In this document: positions 37,544-46,191 of the stretch, one piece after another
Position numbering within the stretch: position 1 is the stretch's first letter
Layout: every line of letters begins with the position of its first letter
Assembly: GCA_905233765.1 (NCBI GenBank)
Contig: CAJOCU010000002.1
Coordinates: 62,001 to 126,000 of the forward strand
Direction: 5' to 3'
DNA length: 64,000 nt
Origin: an uncultured Bacteroidaceae bacterium
Lineage (GTDB): Bacteria > Bacteroidota > Bacteroidia > Bacteroidales > Bacteroidaceae
Notes under the pieces: model-generated
The model's database searches: none
What the model was told of the DNA's origin: nothing
The model's input: the letters and a program-made list of their open reading frames with translations, nothing else
Position numbers and translations under genes: made by a program

Positions 37544-38272
37544 ATGGGAAGAGCATTTGAATACCGTAAGGCCGCCAAGCTGAAGCGCTGGGGCCACATG
37601 GCAAAAACATTCACCAAGTTGGGCAAGCAAATCGCCATCGCCGTGAAGGCTGGCGGCCCAGACCCCGACATGAACCCCACGCTGCGTGGTATCATCGCCA
37701 CCTGCAAGCGCGAGAACATGCCGAAGGACAACATCGACCGCGCCATTAAGAACGCGATGGGCAAGGACCAGAGCGACTACAAGGGCATGACCTACGAAGG
37801 CTATGGCCCCCACGGCGTCGCCGTCTTCGTGGATACCCTCACCGACAACCCCACGCGCACCGTGGCTGACGTCCGCAGCGTCTTCAACAAGTTCGGCGGC
37901 AACCTTGGCACGATGGGCTCCCTCGCTTTCCTCTTCGACCACAAGTGTGTGTTCACCTTCAAGAAGAAGGACGGCATCGACATGGACGAACTCATTCTGG
38001 ATCTCATCGACTACGGCGTGGAAGATGAGTACGATGAGGACGAAGAAGAGGGCACACTGACCATCTACGGCGATCCCAAGTCCTACGGTGCCATCCAGAA
38101 GCACCTTGAAGAACAGGGCTTCGAGGATGTCGGTGGCGAGTTCACCTACATCCCCAACGACCTCAAGGACGTCACCGCCGACGAGCGCGCCAGCATCGAC
38201 AAGATGGTCGAGCGCCTCGAGGAGTTCGACGATGTCCAGACCGTTTATACGAACATGAAGCCTGAGGAATAA
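37544..38272 (+). CDS. YebC/PmpR-family regulator or translation factor
   Basis: Cytoplasmic protein of 242 residues, normal length for the family. Seen: the N-terminal signature MGRAFEYRKAAKLKRWGHMAKTFTK (given here only by its core, GRAFEYRKAAK), PTLRGIIATCKRENMPKDNI, YEGYGPHGVAVFVDTLTDN and a highly acidic loop near 165-175 (EYDEDEEE). Members were long taken as DNA-binding repressors; some act on translation of proline-rich stretches. It follows pheT by 45 bases and shares its biased codon use. A hairpin overlaps its stop codon. Confidence 0.93.
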   Translation: MGRAFEYRKAAKLKRWGHMAKTFTKLGKQIAIAVKAGGPDPDMNPTLRGIIATCKRENMPKDNIDRAIKNAMGKDQSDYKGMTYEGYGPHGVAVFVDTLTDNPTRTVADVRSVFNKFGGNLGTMGSLAFLFDHKCVFTFKKKDGIDMDELILDLIDYGVEDEYDEDEEEGTLTIYGDPKSYGAIQKHLEEQGFEDVGGEFTYIPNDLKDVTADERASIDKMVERLEEFDDVQTVYTNMKPEE

Positions 38273-38293
38273 CCCCAGGCTTCATGCTCTTTT
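38255..38293 (+). terminator. Terminator overlapping the yebC stop
   Basis: Arms ATGAAGCCTG (38255-38264) and CAGGCTTCAT (38276-38285) form a 10-base stem whose left arm encodes the last sense codons of yebC; GCTCTTTT follows. It separates yebC from the CotH gene 27 bases on. Confidence 0.72.
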
Positions 38294-38319
38294 ACAGAAC
38301 TTCAAAGTAACGAGCAGGA

Positions 38320-40455
38320 ATGAAGTCATTTCTATTTATCTTTACGCTCTTCCTGCCTCTCTCTCCTTTGTTGGCGCAGGATTCAACAGAGGGTGATGAG
38401 ATAGATTCCTCTATCAAAGAGGTACATCGTCTCACGAATCTGCCGCATCTTTATATCAACACGTTTTCAGGTCAGTCCATCACTAGTAAGACAGAGTATG
38501 TCTATGCAAGGATGTGGTATGTCTCTGAGGATGATGAGATCACATTCTTTGACTCACTACAGATACGTGGTCGTGGGAACTCTACGTGGGGACTTGCCAA
38601 GAAACCCTATAAACTAAAATTCCTTCATAAGGAGAAACTGCTCGGAAAAGGTTTCGCTAAAGCAAAGAAATGGACACTCTTAGCTAATCACGCAGACAAG
38701 TCGCTGATTCGCAACGCCCTCACAAGCCTAATGGGAGATACCGTTGGATTGCCGTTCAGCCCAGCTGCCAAATTTGTAGATTTAACCCTAAATGACTCCT
38801 ATGTTGGGAACTATCAAATCTCTGATCAGATCGATGTTCGCGCCCATCGAGTCAATATCAGTGAGCAGGATGTACCTCTTATAGAAACAAGTGACATCTC
38901 TGGGGGATATCTGCTAGAGTCGGATGGGTTTCGTGATTTCCATACAGGGTCACTTTGGGATAACGAGTCTCAACGCTATCTTGCTCCTAACGGATTTAAT
39001 ACAAGAAAAAACATTCCTATCCGCATTCATTACCCAGATGATGAGGACCTAGAAGTGCAACAGACCAACTATATCCAAGATTTTATCAACCAATTCGAAC
39101 AACGATTATTTGCTGATGATTTCACAGACCCTGAAAAGGGCTATCGCCAGAATGTGGATTCTGCGTCATTGGCCAACTGGTATTTATGCACAGAAATGTC
39201 GGGGAATGTAGATGGTTTCTTTTCGCTCTATTTCTATAAGGAGCAACAGGATGACCACTTATATTGGGGCCCTTTATGGGATTATGATATTGCCTACAAT
39301 AACGACAATCGTACGGATCGCGGCGGCAATACAAGCGATACTAGCCGCCAGCTCATGGTGGAGCATAGTTATGGTGCTGCTAAAATATGGCTACAACGTA
39401 TGTGGCAAGACCCTTGGTTTGCACGCCTCGTTAACCGGCGATATGCAGAGTTGCTAGATGCAGGCATTGAAGAACATCTAAGCCTCCAAATCGACAGCCT
39501 ATATCATTTACTTACCGAGTCGGCAGGGCTTAATTACCAACGTTGGGGTATCAGCACAAGCACCTTGCGTGAACGTGTGCTTTATTCCTCGTACGGGCAA
39601 TATATAAGTGACCTACGCAGCTACCTCCGTCGTCATCTTCCTTATTTGAAGACTGCTTTTGAAGCCCTTTTGCCTGAGGAGCCTGCTCCCATTGAACCAG
39701 ACGAACCTAAGATACCCGATTTCGCTGCTGACCCTACGGTTTATTATGTGCTTTTGAATGCTGGCACGGGAACGGCAATGGATATAGATATTGAGCATGG
39801 TACAGTATGCTCTAATGCTCGCGACGAAATGGCTGAAAGTCAACAATGGCAAATTATCCCCTTGCAGAATGGCTATTGCTACATCGTCAATCGAGCTACC
39901 GGTTACGCGCTCAACGATCCAACAGAGGGAGAGCCCACTGCCACCACACTTGTTGGCGCACAGTTAAACGTCATTGAGGGTGATTCTTTAGATTTGCGAC
40001 AACAATGGGATTTAGTGGCTCAGTCCAATGAGCGCTATAACATTATCAATTCCTTCAGTCAGCATGGGGCCAACCTCTCGGGAGGAAGCACAGCCAATGG
40101 GACAGCGATTCTCAGCTATACCAGCAACGAAAAGGATGCGACCTCTAACAATCGTATGTGGAACATTCAGGCTGTCGCCCATCTAAATGATCCCGACGAC
40201 CCGATTGTCGGCATAGGCTACCCAGGTATCTATGAGTACGCTTTGGCTTATGATGTACAAAGTGATCGTTTACATTTTGGGAGTGACGACCTCTCGGCTT
40301 TACGATTCCCTGTACGCGTGTATGACCGGGGAGGAAGACTCGTGCGCTCGTTCCGTGCTTCCGATGGCGCAATCCTTACTGGCCTCCCGCGCGGACTGTA
40401 CATTGTTACCTGGATAGAGTCCGGACGTCAACGCACTGTTAAATTTACTAGATAG
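38320..40455 (+). CDS. Secreted CotH-kinase-family protein with ricin-like domain
   Basis: Exported protein of 711 residues with signal peptide ending LLAQ. Seen: a CotH domain (about 45-430) with the ATP-lid type motif GRGNSTWGLAKKPYKLKF, WTLLANHADKSLIRNAL and the metal-binding GPLWDYDIAYNND. A beta-trefoil lectin-like region follows (about 475-620) with three QxW-like turns (SQQWQI, RQQWDL, NRMWNI). The C-terminus (VYDRGGRLVRSF...LPRGLYIVTW) resembles a type IX sorting tail. CotH of Bacillus is a protein kinase of the spore coat; in this lineage the target is unknown and surface glycoprotein or cell-envelope phosphorylation is only a guess. Preceded by AGCAGGA as ribosome site; followed by mutS2 after one base. 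Confidence 0.86.
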   Translation: MKSFLFIFTLFLPLSPLLAQDSTEGDEIDSSIKEVHRLTNLPHLYINTFSGQSITSKTEYVYARMWYVSEDDEITFFDSLQIRGRGNSTWGLAKKPYKLKFLHKEKLLGKGFAKAKKWTLLANHADKSLIRNALTSLMGDTVGLPFSPAAKFVDLTLNDSYVGNYQISDQIDVRAHRVNISEQDVPLIETSDISGGYLLESDGFRDFHTGSLWDNESQRYLAPNGFNTRKNIPIRIHYPDDEDLEVQQTNYIQDFINQFEQRLFADDFTDPEKGYRQNVDSASLANWYLCTEMSGNVDGFFSLYFYKEQQDDHLYWGPLWDYDIAYNNDNRTDRGGNTSDTSRQLMVEHSYGAAKIWLQRMWQDPWFARLVNRRYAELLDAGIEEHLSLQIDSLYHLLTESAGLNYQRWGISTSTLRERVLYSSYGQYISDLRSYLRRHLPYLKTAFEALLPEEPAPIEPDEPKIPDFAADPTVYYVLLNAGTGTAMDIDIEHGTVCSNARDEMAESQQWQIIPLQNGYCYIVNRATGYALNDPTEGEPTATTLVGAQLNVIEGDSLDLRQQWDLVAQSNERYNIINSFSQHGANLSGGSTANGTAILSYTSNEKDATSNNRMWNIQAVAHLNDPDDPIVGIGYPGIYEYALAYDVQSDRLHFGSDDLSALRFPVRVYDRGGRLVRSFRASDGAILTGLPRGLYIVTWIESGRQRTVKFTR

Positions 40456-40456
40456 T

Positions 40457-43000
40457 ATGATATATCCACATTCGTTCGAGGATAAAATAGGAATGACAGA
40501 CGTTCGAGCAATGCTCAAGAAGTATTGCTTGAGCACCATGGGTGAAGATCGTGTGGAATCCTTGACATTCACTGCCGATGTGGAACTTGTGACGGAATGG
40601 CATCGTCAAGTTGGCGAATTCAACCGTTTGCTAGAAGAACGCGACTTTCCCGACCAGGGCTATTATGATTTACGGCCTGTCCTCACACGCATCCGTATTG
40701 AGGGGACCTATATGGAAGTTGAAGAGTTCTTTGCACTGAAACGCTCTCTGGAAACCATCGCATCCATTGTCAATATCCTACAAAAGACGGATGAAGAGGA
40801 CAATCAATATCCAGCCCTATCACGAATGGTTGGCGATGCCGATGCTTTTCCTCTAATCGCGCGTCGAATCGATAACGTCTTGGACAAATTCGGTCATGTA
40901 AAGGATTCTGCTTCTACGGAGCTGCAGCGCATCCGCCGTGAGCTAGCTTCTACAGAAGGGAGTATTGGGCGTGTGCTCAACGGCATTCTCCGCTCTGCAC
41001 AATCCGATGGTACCGTGGCATCTGATGTGACACCTACGATACGCGATGGTCGTCTGGTTATTCCCGTCGTACCCGCTATGAAGCGCAAACTCAAAGGGAT
41101 TGTTCACGACGAGAGTGCCACAGGGAAGACGGTATATATTGAGCCTCAAGAGGTGGTGGAAGCCAACAATCGCGTACGTGAACTTGCAGCTGAAGAGCGC
41201 CGCGAGATTATCCGCATTCTACGCGAACTCACAGACATCGTGCGTCCGCTGTGCTCGCAAATGTTAGAAAGTTTCGAGATGCTGTCCGACGTGGAACTGG
41301 TGCGTGCCAAAACCTATCTCGCACGCGAAATGAAAGCCTTCATGAGCACCGATCCACAGATAGCAGCCCATCCACTCATTGACTGGACATTGGCCATACA
41401 CCCCTTACTGCAACGCTCTCTGGTAAAACATGGAAAAAAGGTGGTGCCACTGGATATTGAACTTACACGACACCAGCGAATCCTTCTTATTTCAGGACCA
41501 AATGCGGGCGGAAAAAGTGTCTGCCTAAAGACCGTCGGACTTTTACAGTACATGCTCCAGTGTGGCTTACCCATCACCATCGGTGAACGGTCGCACGTGG
41601 GCATTTTCGAGCATATCATGATAGACATTGGTGATGAACAGAGTATCGAAGATGAACTCTCAACCTATAGTTCTCACCTTCTGAATATGAAGCAAATGAT
41701 GCGTAACGCAGATCCCTCAACGCTTCTTCTCATTGATGAATTCGGCGGTGGAACAGAGCCCCAAATCGGCGGCGCAATGGCTGAAGCAATCTTGAAGCGT
41801 TTCGTACGGCAAGGCACCTTTGGCATCATCACCACACACTATCAGAACCTCAAGCATTTTGCAGAAGATACTGAGGGTGTCGTGAATGGAGCAATGCTAT
41901 ATGATCGCCACATGATGCAACCCCTCTTCCAACTCCAGATAGGTCAGCCTGGCTCTTCCTTTGCTGTTGAGATTGCTCGCAAGATAGGTATTCCCGAAGA
42001 TGTCATATCGGACGCCTCAGAAATTGTTGGACGCGACTATATCAATGCAGACAAATGGTTGCAGGACATCGTTCGTGATCGTCGCTATTGGCAGCAGAAA
42101 CGCGAGACGATCCATGATCAGGAGAAAAAGATGGAGAAAACCATCGACCGTTACGAGACGGAGATGGAGGACCTACAGCGCCAACGAAAGGAGATATTGC
42201 GTAAAGCCCGTGAGGAGGCAAAACAACTGCTACAAGACTCGAATGCTCGTATCGAGAATACAATCCGCGAAATTCGCGAGTCACAGGCTGAAAAAGAAGA
42301 AACACGACGCGCTCGCCAACAACTTGATGACTTTAAAATCAAGAACATAGAGTCTATAGACGACACTACTGACGATGAGATAGAGCGCAAGATGGAGAAA
42401 ATCAGAAGGCGTCAGGAAAGAAAGAAAAGAACAGGCTCTCCCACCATCCTCTCTGTACGTGAGGGAGCTAATTCCTCTGAGAACGAGAAGCTATTAGCAG
42501 CAAAACATTCTGCTCCATCCCATATAGGGATGGCGGAAGGAGAGTCTGTTTATGTTCGCTTGAAAGGCCAAAGTTCCGTAGGGCGTCTTCTCTCTATTGA
42601 TGGAAAAAACGCAACAGTTCTTTTCGGACAGATGCGAACAACGGTAAAAGTGGAGCGGTTGGTGCCGGCACAAGCACCGAAAAAGGAAGAACCTGTGAAT
42701 AGCTTCACGTTCCTTGGACGTGAGACGCAACACGAGATGCGTGAAAAGAGTCTGAATTTCAGGCAGGATATTGATGTTCGCGGTATGCGTGCCGAGGAAG
42801 CTTTAAATGCAGTGACACATTTCATCGATGACGCCATACAAGTGGGTGTCGCACGTGTCCGCATCCTCCACGGAACCGGTACAGGAGCGCTTAGACAAAT
42901 TATCCGTCAGTACCTACGCACTGTCCCCAACGTTCTAGAAGCGCGCGATGAACATGTACAGTTCGGTGGCGCCGGCATCACGATTGTGGATCTAGACTAA
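40457..43000 (+). CDS. mutS2: MutS2 family protein with Smr nuclease domain
   Basis: MutS paralogue of 847 residues, lacking the mismatch-binding domain. Known members suppress homologous recombination or rescue collided ribosomes. Seen: core and lever helices, Walker A GPNAGGKSVCLKTVG, Walker B LLLIDEFGGGTEP, a long charged coiled coil (about 530-660), a KOW-like segment and the C-terminal Smr domain (VRGMRAEEALNAVTHFID ... RILHGTGTGALRQ). Only one base separates it from the stop of the CotH gene, so it is likely translated from the same message. Its last 23 bases overlap the convergent cyclo-ligase gene. Confidence 0.96.
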   Translation: MIYPHSFEDKIGMTDVRAMLKKYCLSTMGEDRVESLTFTADVELVTEWHRQVGEFNRLLEERDFPDQGYYDLRPVLTRIRIEGTYMEVEEFFALKRSLETIASIVNILQKTDEEDNQYPALSRMVGDADAFPLIARRIDNVLDKFGHVKDSASTELQRIRRELASTEGSIGRVLNGILRSAQSDGTVASDVTPTIRDGRLVIPVVPAMKRKLKGIVHDESATGKTVYIEPQEVVEANNRVRELAAEERREIIRILRELTDIVRPLCSQMLESFEMLSDVELVRAKTYLAREMKAFMSTDPQIAAHPLIDWTLAIHPLLQRSLVKHGKKVVPLDIELTRHQRILLISGPNAGGKSVCLKTVGLLQYMLQCGLPITIGERSHVGIFEHIMIDIGDEQSIEDELSTYSSHLLNMKQMMRNADPSTLLLIDEFGGGTEPQIGGAMAEAILKRFVRQGTFGIITTHYQNLKHFAEDTEGVVNGAMLYDRHMMQPLFQLQIGQPGSSFAVEIARKIGIPEDVISDASEIVGRDYINADKWLQDIVRDRRYWQQKRETIHDQEKKMEKTIDRYETEMEDLQRQRKEILRKAREEAKQLLQDSNARIENTIREIRESQAEKEETRRARQQLDDFKIKNIESIDDTTDDEIERKMEKIRRRQERKKRTGSPTILSVREGANSSENEKLLAAKHSAPSHIGMAEGESVYVRLKGQSSVGRLLSIDGKNATVLFGQMRTTVKVERLVPAQAPKKEEPVNSFTFLGRETQHEMREKSLNFRQDIDVRGMRAEEALNAVTHFIDDAIQVGVARVRILHGTGTGALRQIIRQYLRTVPNVLEARDEHVQFGGAGITIVDLD

Positions 43001-43523
43001 TCACTTCATCCATGGGATAATCGTGAGGTTCTGTTGGGATGTCTCCCACAAGCTGGAAGGGCCAGCATAGGCCGACTTTATAATTATCTGTGATGTGTGT
43101 AAGAAGACGGTCGTAGTAGCCACGACCGCGACCGAGTCGACGACCATCCTGAGTAAAGGCAACACCTGGTATGACGGCTAGGTCGATGGCAGCATAGTCT
43201 GTGAAAGGTTCACCGGTGGGTTCCATGATGTGGAAGGTGCCCTCGCGGAGGTCGCCAGGGGCATGGTAGTCACGGAGCTCGAGGTCGTCGCCCACGACAA
43301 CGGGCAGCAGGACACGCTTGCCTGTGGCGAGGGCTTCGCTGATGAGGTCGTGCGTCGCGACTTCATCGGGTAGGGAGTGGTAGAGGAGCACGGTGTGGGC
43401 CTGCTGCCACTGTGGGGTGGCCACGAGCTTGGCAGTCACTTGGCGCGACAGCAGCGCCCGCTCCTCTGCTGAGCAGGCTGCCTTGCGGCGACGAATCTCC
43501 TGTCGGACTTCAGACTTGGTCAT
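42978..43523 (-). CDS. 5-formyltetrahydrofolate cyclo-ligase
   Basis: ATP-dependent conversion of 5-formyl-THF to 5,10-methenyl-THF, 181 residues. Seen: the basic N-terminus KSEVRQEIRRRKAA, LLYHSLPDEVATHDLI, and the ATP/folate motif PGVAFTQDGRRLGRGRGYYDRLL. The start is placed at the ATG at 43523 rather than a GTG seven codons upstream; AGAAGAG lies before the ATG. It overlaps mutS2 by 23 bases tail to tail. A triple ACGAATT-type repeat lies just upstream. Confidence 0.93.
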   Translation of the reverse strand: MTKSEVRQEIRRRKAACSAEERALLSRQVTAKLVATPQWQQAHTVLLYHSLPDEVATHDLISEALATGKRVLLPVVVGDDLELRDYHAPGDLREGTFHIMEPTGEPFTDYAAIDLAVIPGVAFTQDGRRLGRGRGYYDRLLTHITDNYKVGLCWPFQLVGDIPTEPHDYPMDEVISLDPQS

Positions 43524-43545
43524 GTGAACACTCTTCTTTCTCACA

Positions 43546-43572
43546 ACGAATTTTACGAATTATACGAATTCT
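43546..43572. repeat. Three 9-base repeats (ACGAATTNN)
   Basis: ACGAATTTT, ACGAATTAT, ACGAATTCT in 9-base phase between the cyclo-ligase start and the small membrane-protein gene. An array of the inverted unit (AATTCGTGT) lies on the far side of that gene at 44008-44038. Confidence 0.8.
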
Positions 43573-43602
43573 TCATTGCAAATAGGAATATAGGATTATG
43601 TC

Positions 43603-43950
43603 TTAGTTATATTGAAACAATTTCTTATAATCACTATCCCATTTACGGAAAAAGTCTGTTTGTTCAAATGGTATATTGTTGGATTGTTCTTGCACTAACT
43701 TCATTCTCATAAACTCGGCAAATTCTTCGGAAGTATTATTGTGGTTAAGCATATTGAACGCTTCTTCATAGGATTTGGGGTTAGAGGGGCTTTTGGTATC
43801 TTCTATAAATTCGTTTGTAGCCTTTATTGCCGATTCTATTTTTTTTTGCTGTTTTGCTTTGTATTCATTGATTCCCAAATATACAGCAAGGCATACACCA
43901 ACACCCAGAACAGCAAGCAACACACGGCTTATTATTACTTTATTTTTCAT
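43603..43950 (-). CDS. Small single-pass membrane protein, unknown
   Basis: I do not recognise this 115-residue protein. It has a short basic start (MKNKVIISR), one transmembrane helix (about 7-27, RVLLAVLGVGVCLAVYLGI), then a soluble, charged, probably helical region with many Lys, Glu and Asn and no cysteine. The ATG at 43950 is used because the upstream in-frame alternative is TTG. The start codon lies inside a 16-base palindrome, TTTTCATATATGAAAA (43944-43959). The gene is clearly AT-richer than its neighbours and is bracketed by inverted 9-base repeat arrays, so it may be a recent arrival. Confidence 0.65.
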   Translation of the reverse strand: MKNKVIISRVLLAVLGVGVCLAVYLGINEYKAKQQKKIESAIKATNEFIEDTKSPSNPKSYEEAFNMLNHNNTSEEFAEFMRMKLVQEQSNNIPFEQTDFFRKWDSDYKKLFQYN

Positions 43951-44007
43951 ATATGAAAATGCTTGATAATTCAATCTGTTTATTTCTGAATTGCAACGAC
44001 AGCATTT

Positions 44008-44038
44008 AATTCGTGTAATTCGTGTAATTCGTGTAATT
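44008..44038. repeat. AATTCGTGT tandem repeat, about 3.4 copies
   Basis: Three perfect 9-base units at 44008-44034 and a final AATT. It lies between the small membrane-protein gene and the stop of the S41 protease gene. In the opposite orientation it matches the array at 43546-43572. It has no spacers, so it is not a CRISPR array. Confidence 0.88.
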
Positions 44039-44052
44039 AGTTGTCCTATAAA

Positions 44053-45672
44053 TTATTCTTCGCTGGGCAGGGTGGGCACGGATTCGCCTGCTTCGAAGAG
44101 TTGGAGGGCGCGCTGGATGACGGGGTCGCTCTTGCTGAGGTACTGCAGGCGCCACTGCTGGTCCTGGGCATTGTAGATGATGTTGGCGAAGAGGCTACGC
44201 TCAAAGAGGGGCGCGCTGCGCTGCAGCATCAGGTTGCGACGCTTGAGGCCGTGTTCCTCGCCGTAGCGGGCGAACTTCTCCAGCAGGTTTTGGTGCTTGA
44301 GCCAGTTCTCCATCTCGCCGACATTCTTCATACGCTGAAGCTGTGTGCGGTTCAGGTCGTTGAAGAGGAAGGCGTACTGGATGACAAGGCCGCTGAAGAG
44401 GGCATCCTTATAATAAGAGGTGTAAAGTGTGGTGTCCTCTGGGATAAAGATGTCGGGCATAATGCCGCCACCGCCATAGACGGTGCGACCGATGCGGGTC
44501 TTGTACTCGGGACCGTCCTGATGGATGCTATCGGCAGAGAAGAACTCGCCGCGCGCGTAGCGTGCCATGAGGTCGTTCTCGTACTCCTCGCCCTTGCCTT
44601 TCTCGTAGGGCTTCTGGATGCAGCGGCCGGAGGGCGTGTAGTAACGGGCGATGGTGAGGCGCACGACGCTACCGTCCTTGAACTCGATGGGCTGCTGCAC
44701 AAGGCCTTTGCCGAAGCTGCGGCGACCGATGATGGTGCCGCGGTCGTTGTCCTGGATGGCACCGGCGAAGATTTCGGAGGCGGAGGCGGAGCCCTCATCC
44801 ACAAGCACGATGAGGGGCAGGTGCTGGAAGGTGCCACGGCCATCGGTGCGGTACTCCTCGCGCGGTGACTTGCGGCCTTCGGTATAGACCACGAGCTGTC
44901 CGGCTGGCAGAAACTCATTGACCATCATGATAGCGGTCTGCATATAACCGCCTCGGTTGCCGCGTAGGTCAATGACAAGGTTTTTCATGCCGCGAACGTT
45001 GAGCTGTGCCAATGCCGTGAGCATCTCGGGATAGGTGTTCTCGCCGAAGCTCTCGATGGAGATGTAGCCTGTTTGCTTGTCAAGCATGAAATAGCTATCG
45101 ACGCTCTCCACGGGCACATCGCCGCGCACGACGGTGATGGTCAGCGGCTTCTTATGCCCATGGCGGCAGATGGTGAGCTTGACCTTGGAGCTCTTGGGGC
45201 CGCGCAGGCGCTTCATGATGTCGCGACTTTCCATGCCGATGAGGGTGCTGTCGTCGGCAGCGATGATACGGTCGCCGGCGAGCACGCCGACTTTCTCCGA
45301 CGGGCCGCCCTTGATGACGTTCATCACGTTGACGGTGTCCTTCTGCACGGTGAAGCGCACGCCGATGCCTGAGAAGCTGCCTTTGAGTTCCTCTGTACTC
45401 TCCTCGGCGTCCGAAGCGCTAATGTAGCTGGAGTGGGGGTCGAGCTCTGAGAGGATAGTGGGCATAGCATCCTCGACAAGGTCGTTGACATTGATGGTAT
45501 CAACGTAATTGTTGTCGATAATCTGCAACAGGTAGTTCAGCTTGTTACTGCCTGTGTTGATGATATTCAAGCGGTTGCCCGAGAAATGATTGGCATAGAA
45601 AAGGCCTATGCCAATGCCTAAGATGACGGACAACGCAAGGAGTAGGGGAACGAGGCGGGAACGGGTGTTCAT
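44053..45672 (-). CDS. S41-family C-terminal processing peptidase
   Basis: Periplasmic serine protease (CtpA/Prc type) of 539 residues that trims or degrades envelope proteins. Seen: N-terminal membrane anchor (about 8-28), a PDZ domain (about 80-170, GIGVRFTVQKDTVNV...GDRIIAAD), and the S41 core with LVIDLRGNRGGYMQTA, LVDEGSASASEI (catalytic S297 by alignment with Prc) and SFGKGLVQ (K322). The start is the ATG at 45672; a TTG two codons upstream is less likely. It follows the deaminase gene in the minus-strand group after 93 bases that hold degenerate 9-base repeats. Confidence 0.95.
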   Translation of the reverse strand: MNTRSRLVPLLLALSVILGIGIGLFYANHFSGNRLNIINTGSNKLNYLLQIIDNNYVDTINVNDLVEDAMPTILSELDPHSSYISASDAEESTEELKGSFSGIGVRFTVQKDTVNVMNVIKGGPSEKVGVLAGDRIIAADDSTLIGMESRDIMKRLRGPKSSKVKLTICRHGHKKPLTITVVRGDVPVESVDSYFMLDKQTGYISIESFGENTYPEMLTALAQLNVRGMKNLVIDLRGNRGGYMQTAIMMVNEFLPAGQLVVYTEGRKSPREEYRTDGRGTFQHLPLIVLVDEGSASASEIFAGAIQDNDRGTIIGRRSFGKGLVQQPIEFKDGSVVRLTIARYYTPSGRCIQKPYEKGKGEEYENDLMARYARGEFFSADSIHQDGPEYKTRIGRTVYGGGGIMPDIFIPEDTTLYTSYYKDALFSGLVIQYAFLFNDLNRTQLQRMKNVGEMENWLKHQNLLEKFARYGEEHGLKRRNLMLQRSAPLFERSLFANIIYNAQDQQWRLQYLSKSDPVIQRALQLFEAGESVPTLPSEE

Positions 45673-45713
45673 ATTCAAATGAATAATGAAAAATGGAAAG
45701 TGAAGAATGAAGA

Positions 45714-45740
45714 TTCTTAAACTTTTTGAACTATTTAAAT
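45714..45740. repeat. Three degenerate 9-base repeats (NNNTTNAAC)
   Basis: TTCTTAAAC, TTTTTGAAC, TATTTAAAT in 9-base phase upstream of the S41 gene. A separate AATGAA-rich purine stretch (about 45678-45713) lies between them and the gene. Similar to the array at 54519-54554 before the phosphohexomutase. Confidence 0.65.
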
Positions 45741-45765
45741 GCGAATCGATTCAACGCTAAACGAA

Positions 45766-46191
45766 CTACTCAAACCCCTCCAAGGGCAGGTGTTCGACTT
45801 CGATGCCGGCACGACTGAGGAGGTCAATACCATCGGTGAGGCGGTAGTCGCGTGCATAGACCACACGGCGGATGCCGGCCTGGATGATGAGTTTGGAGCA
45901 TTCGATACAAGGCGAATCGGTGACGTAGAGCGTGGCACCCTCAGAGTTGTTGCCCGAGCGAGCAATCTTCGTGATGGCGTTGGCCTCGGCGTGGAGGACA
46001 TAGGGTTTGGTGACACCGTCCTCCTCACAGACGTTCTCGAAGCCAGAGGGCGTGCCATTGTAGCCATCGCTGATGATCATTTTGTCTTTAACGATGAGTG
46101 CGCCGACCTGGCGACGAACACAGTAGCTGTTCTCGCTCCAAATGCGTGCCATGCGCAGGTAGCGACGGTCGAGTTTGTTATTTGATTCCAT
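45766..46191 (-). CDS. Deoxycytidylate-deaminase-type zinc enzyme
   Basis: Cytoplasmic zinc deaminase of 141 residues, most likely dCMP to dUMP for thymidylate supply. Seen: HAEANAITKIARSG (zinc His and catalytic Glu) and DSPCIECSKLIIQAG (zinc cysteines). The N-terminus LDRRYLRMARIWSENSYC is typical of the dCMP/ComEB family. Its start overlaps the end of the M3 peptidase gene by 14 bases, so it is translated from the same message. Confidence 0.93.
   Translation of the reverse strand: MESNNKLDRRYLRMARIWSENSYCVRRQVGALIVKDKMIISDGYNGTPSGFENVCEEDGVTKPYVLHAEANAITKIARSGNNSEGATLYVTDSPCIECSKLIIQAGIRRVVYARDYRLTDGIDLLSRAGIEVEHLPLEGFE

Noticed and set aside
43951-43974. Upstream start for the small membrane protein
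   Set aside because: The in-frame codon is TTG; the ATG at 43950 gives a normal short basic start before the membrane helix.
44008-44038. AATTCGTGT array as a CRISPR remnant
   Set aside because: Units are 9 bases long and directly adjacent, without spacers; no cas gene is in the window.
44041-44868. 275-codon plus-strand frame opposite the S41 protease
   Set aside because: The S41 motifs are on the minus strand; the plus frame has the low-complexity composition of an antisense shadow.
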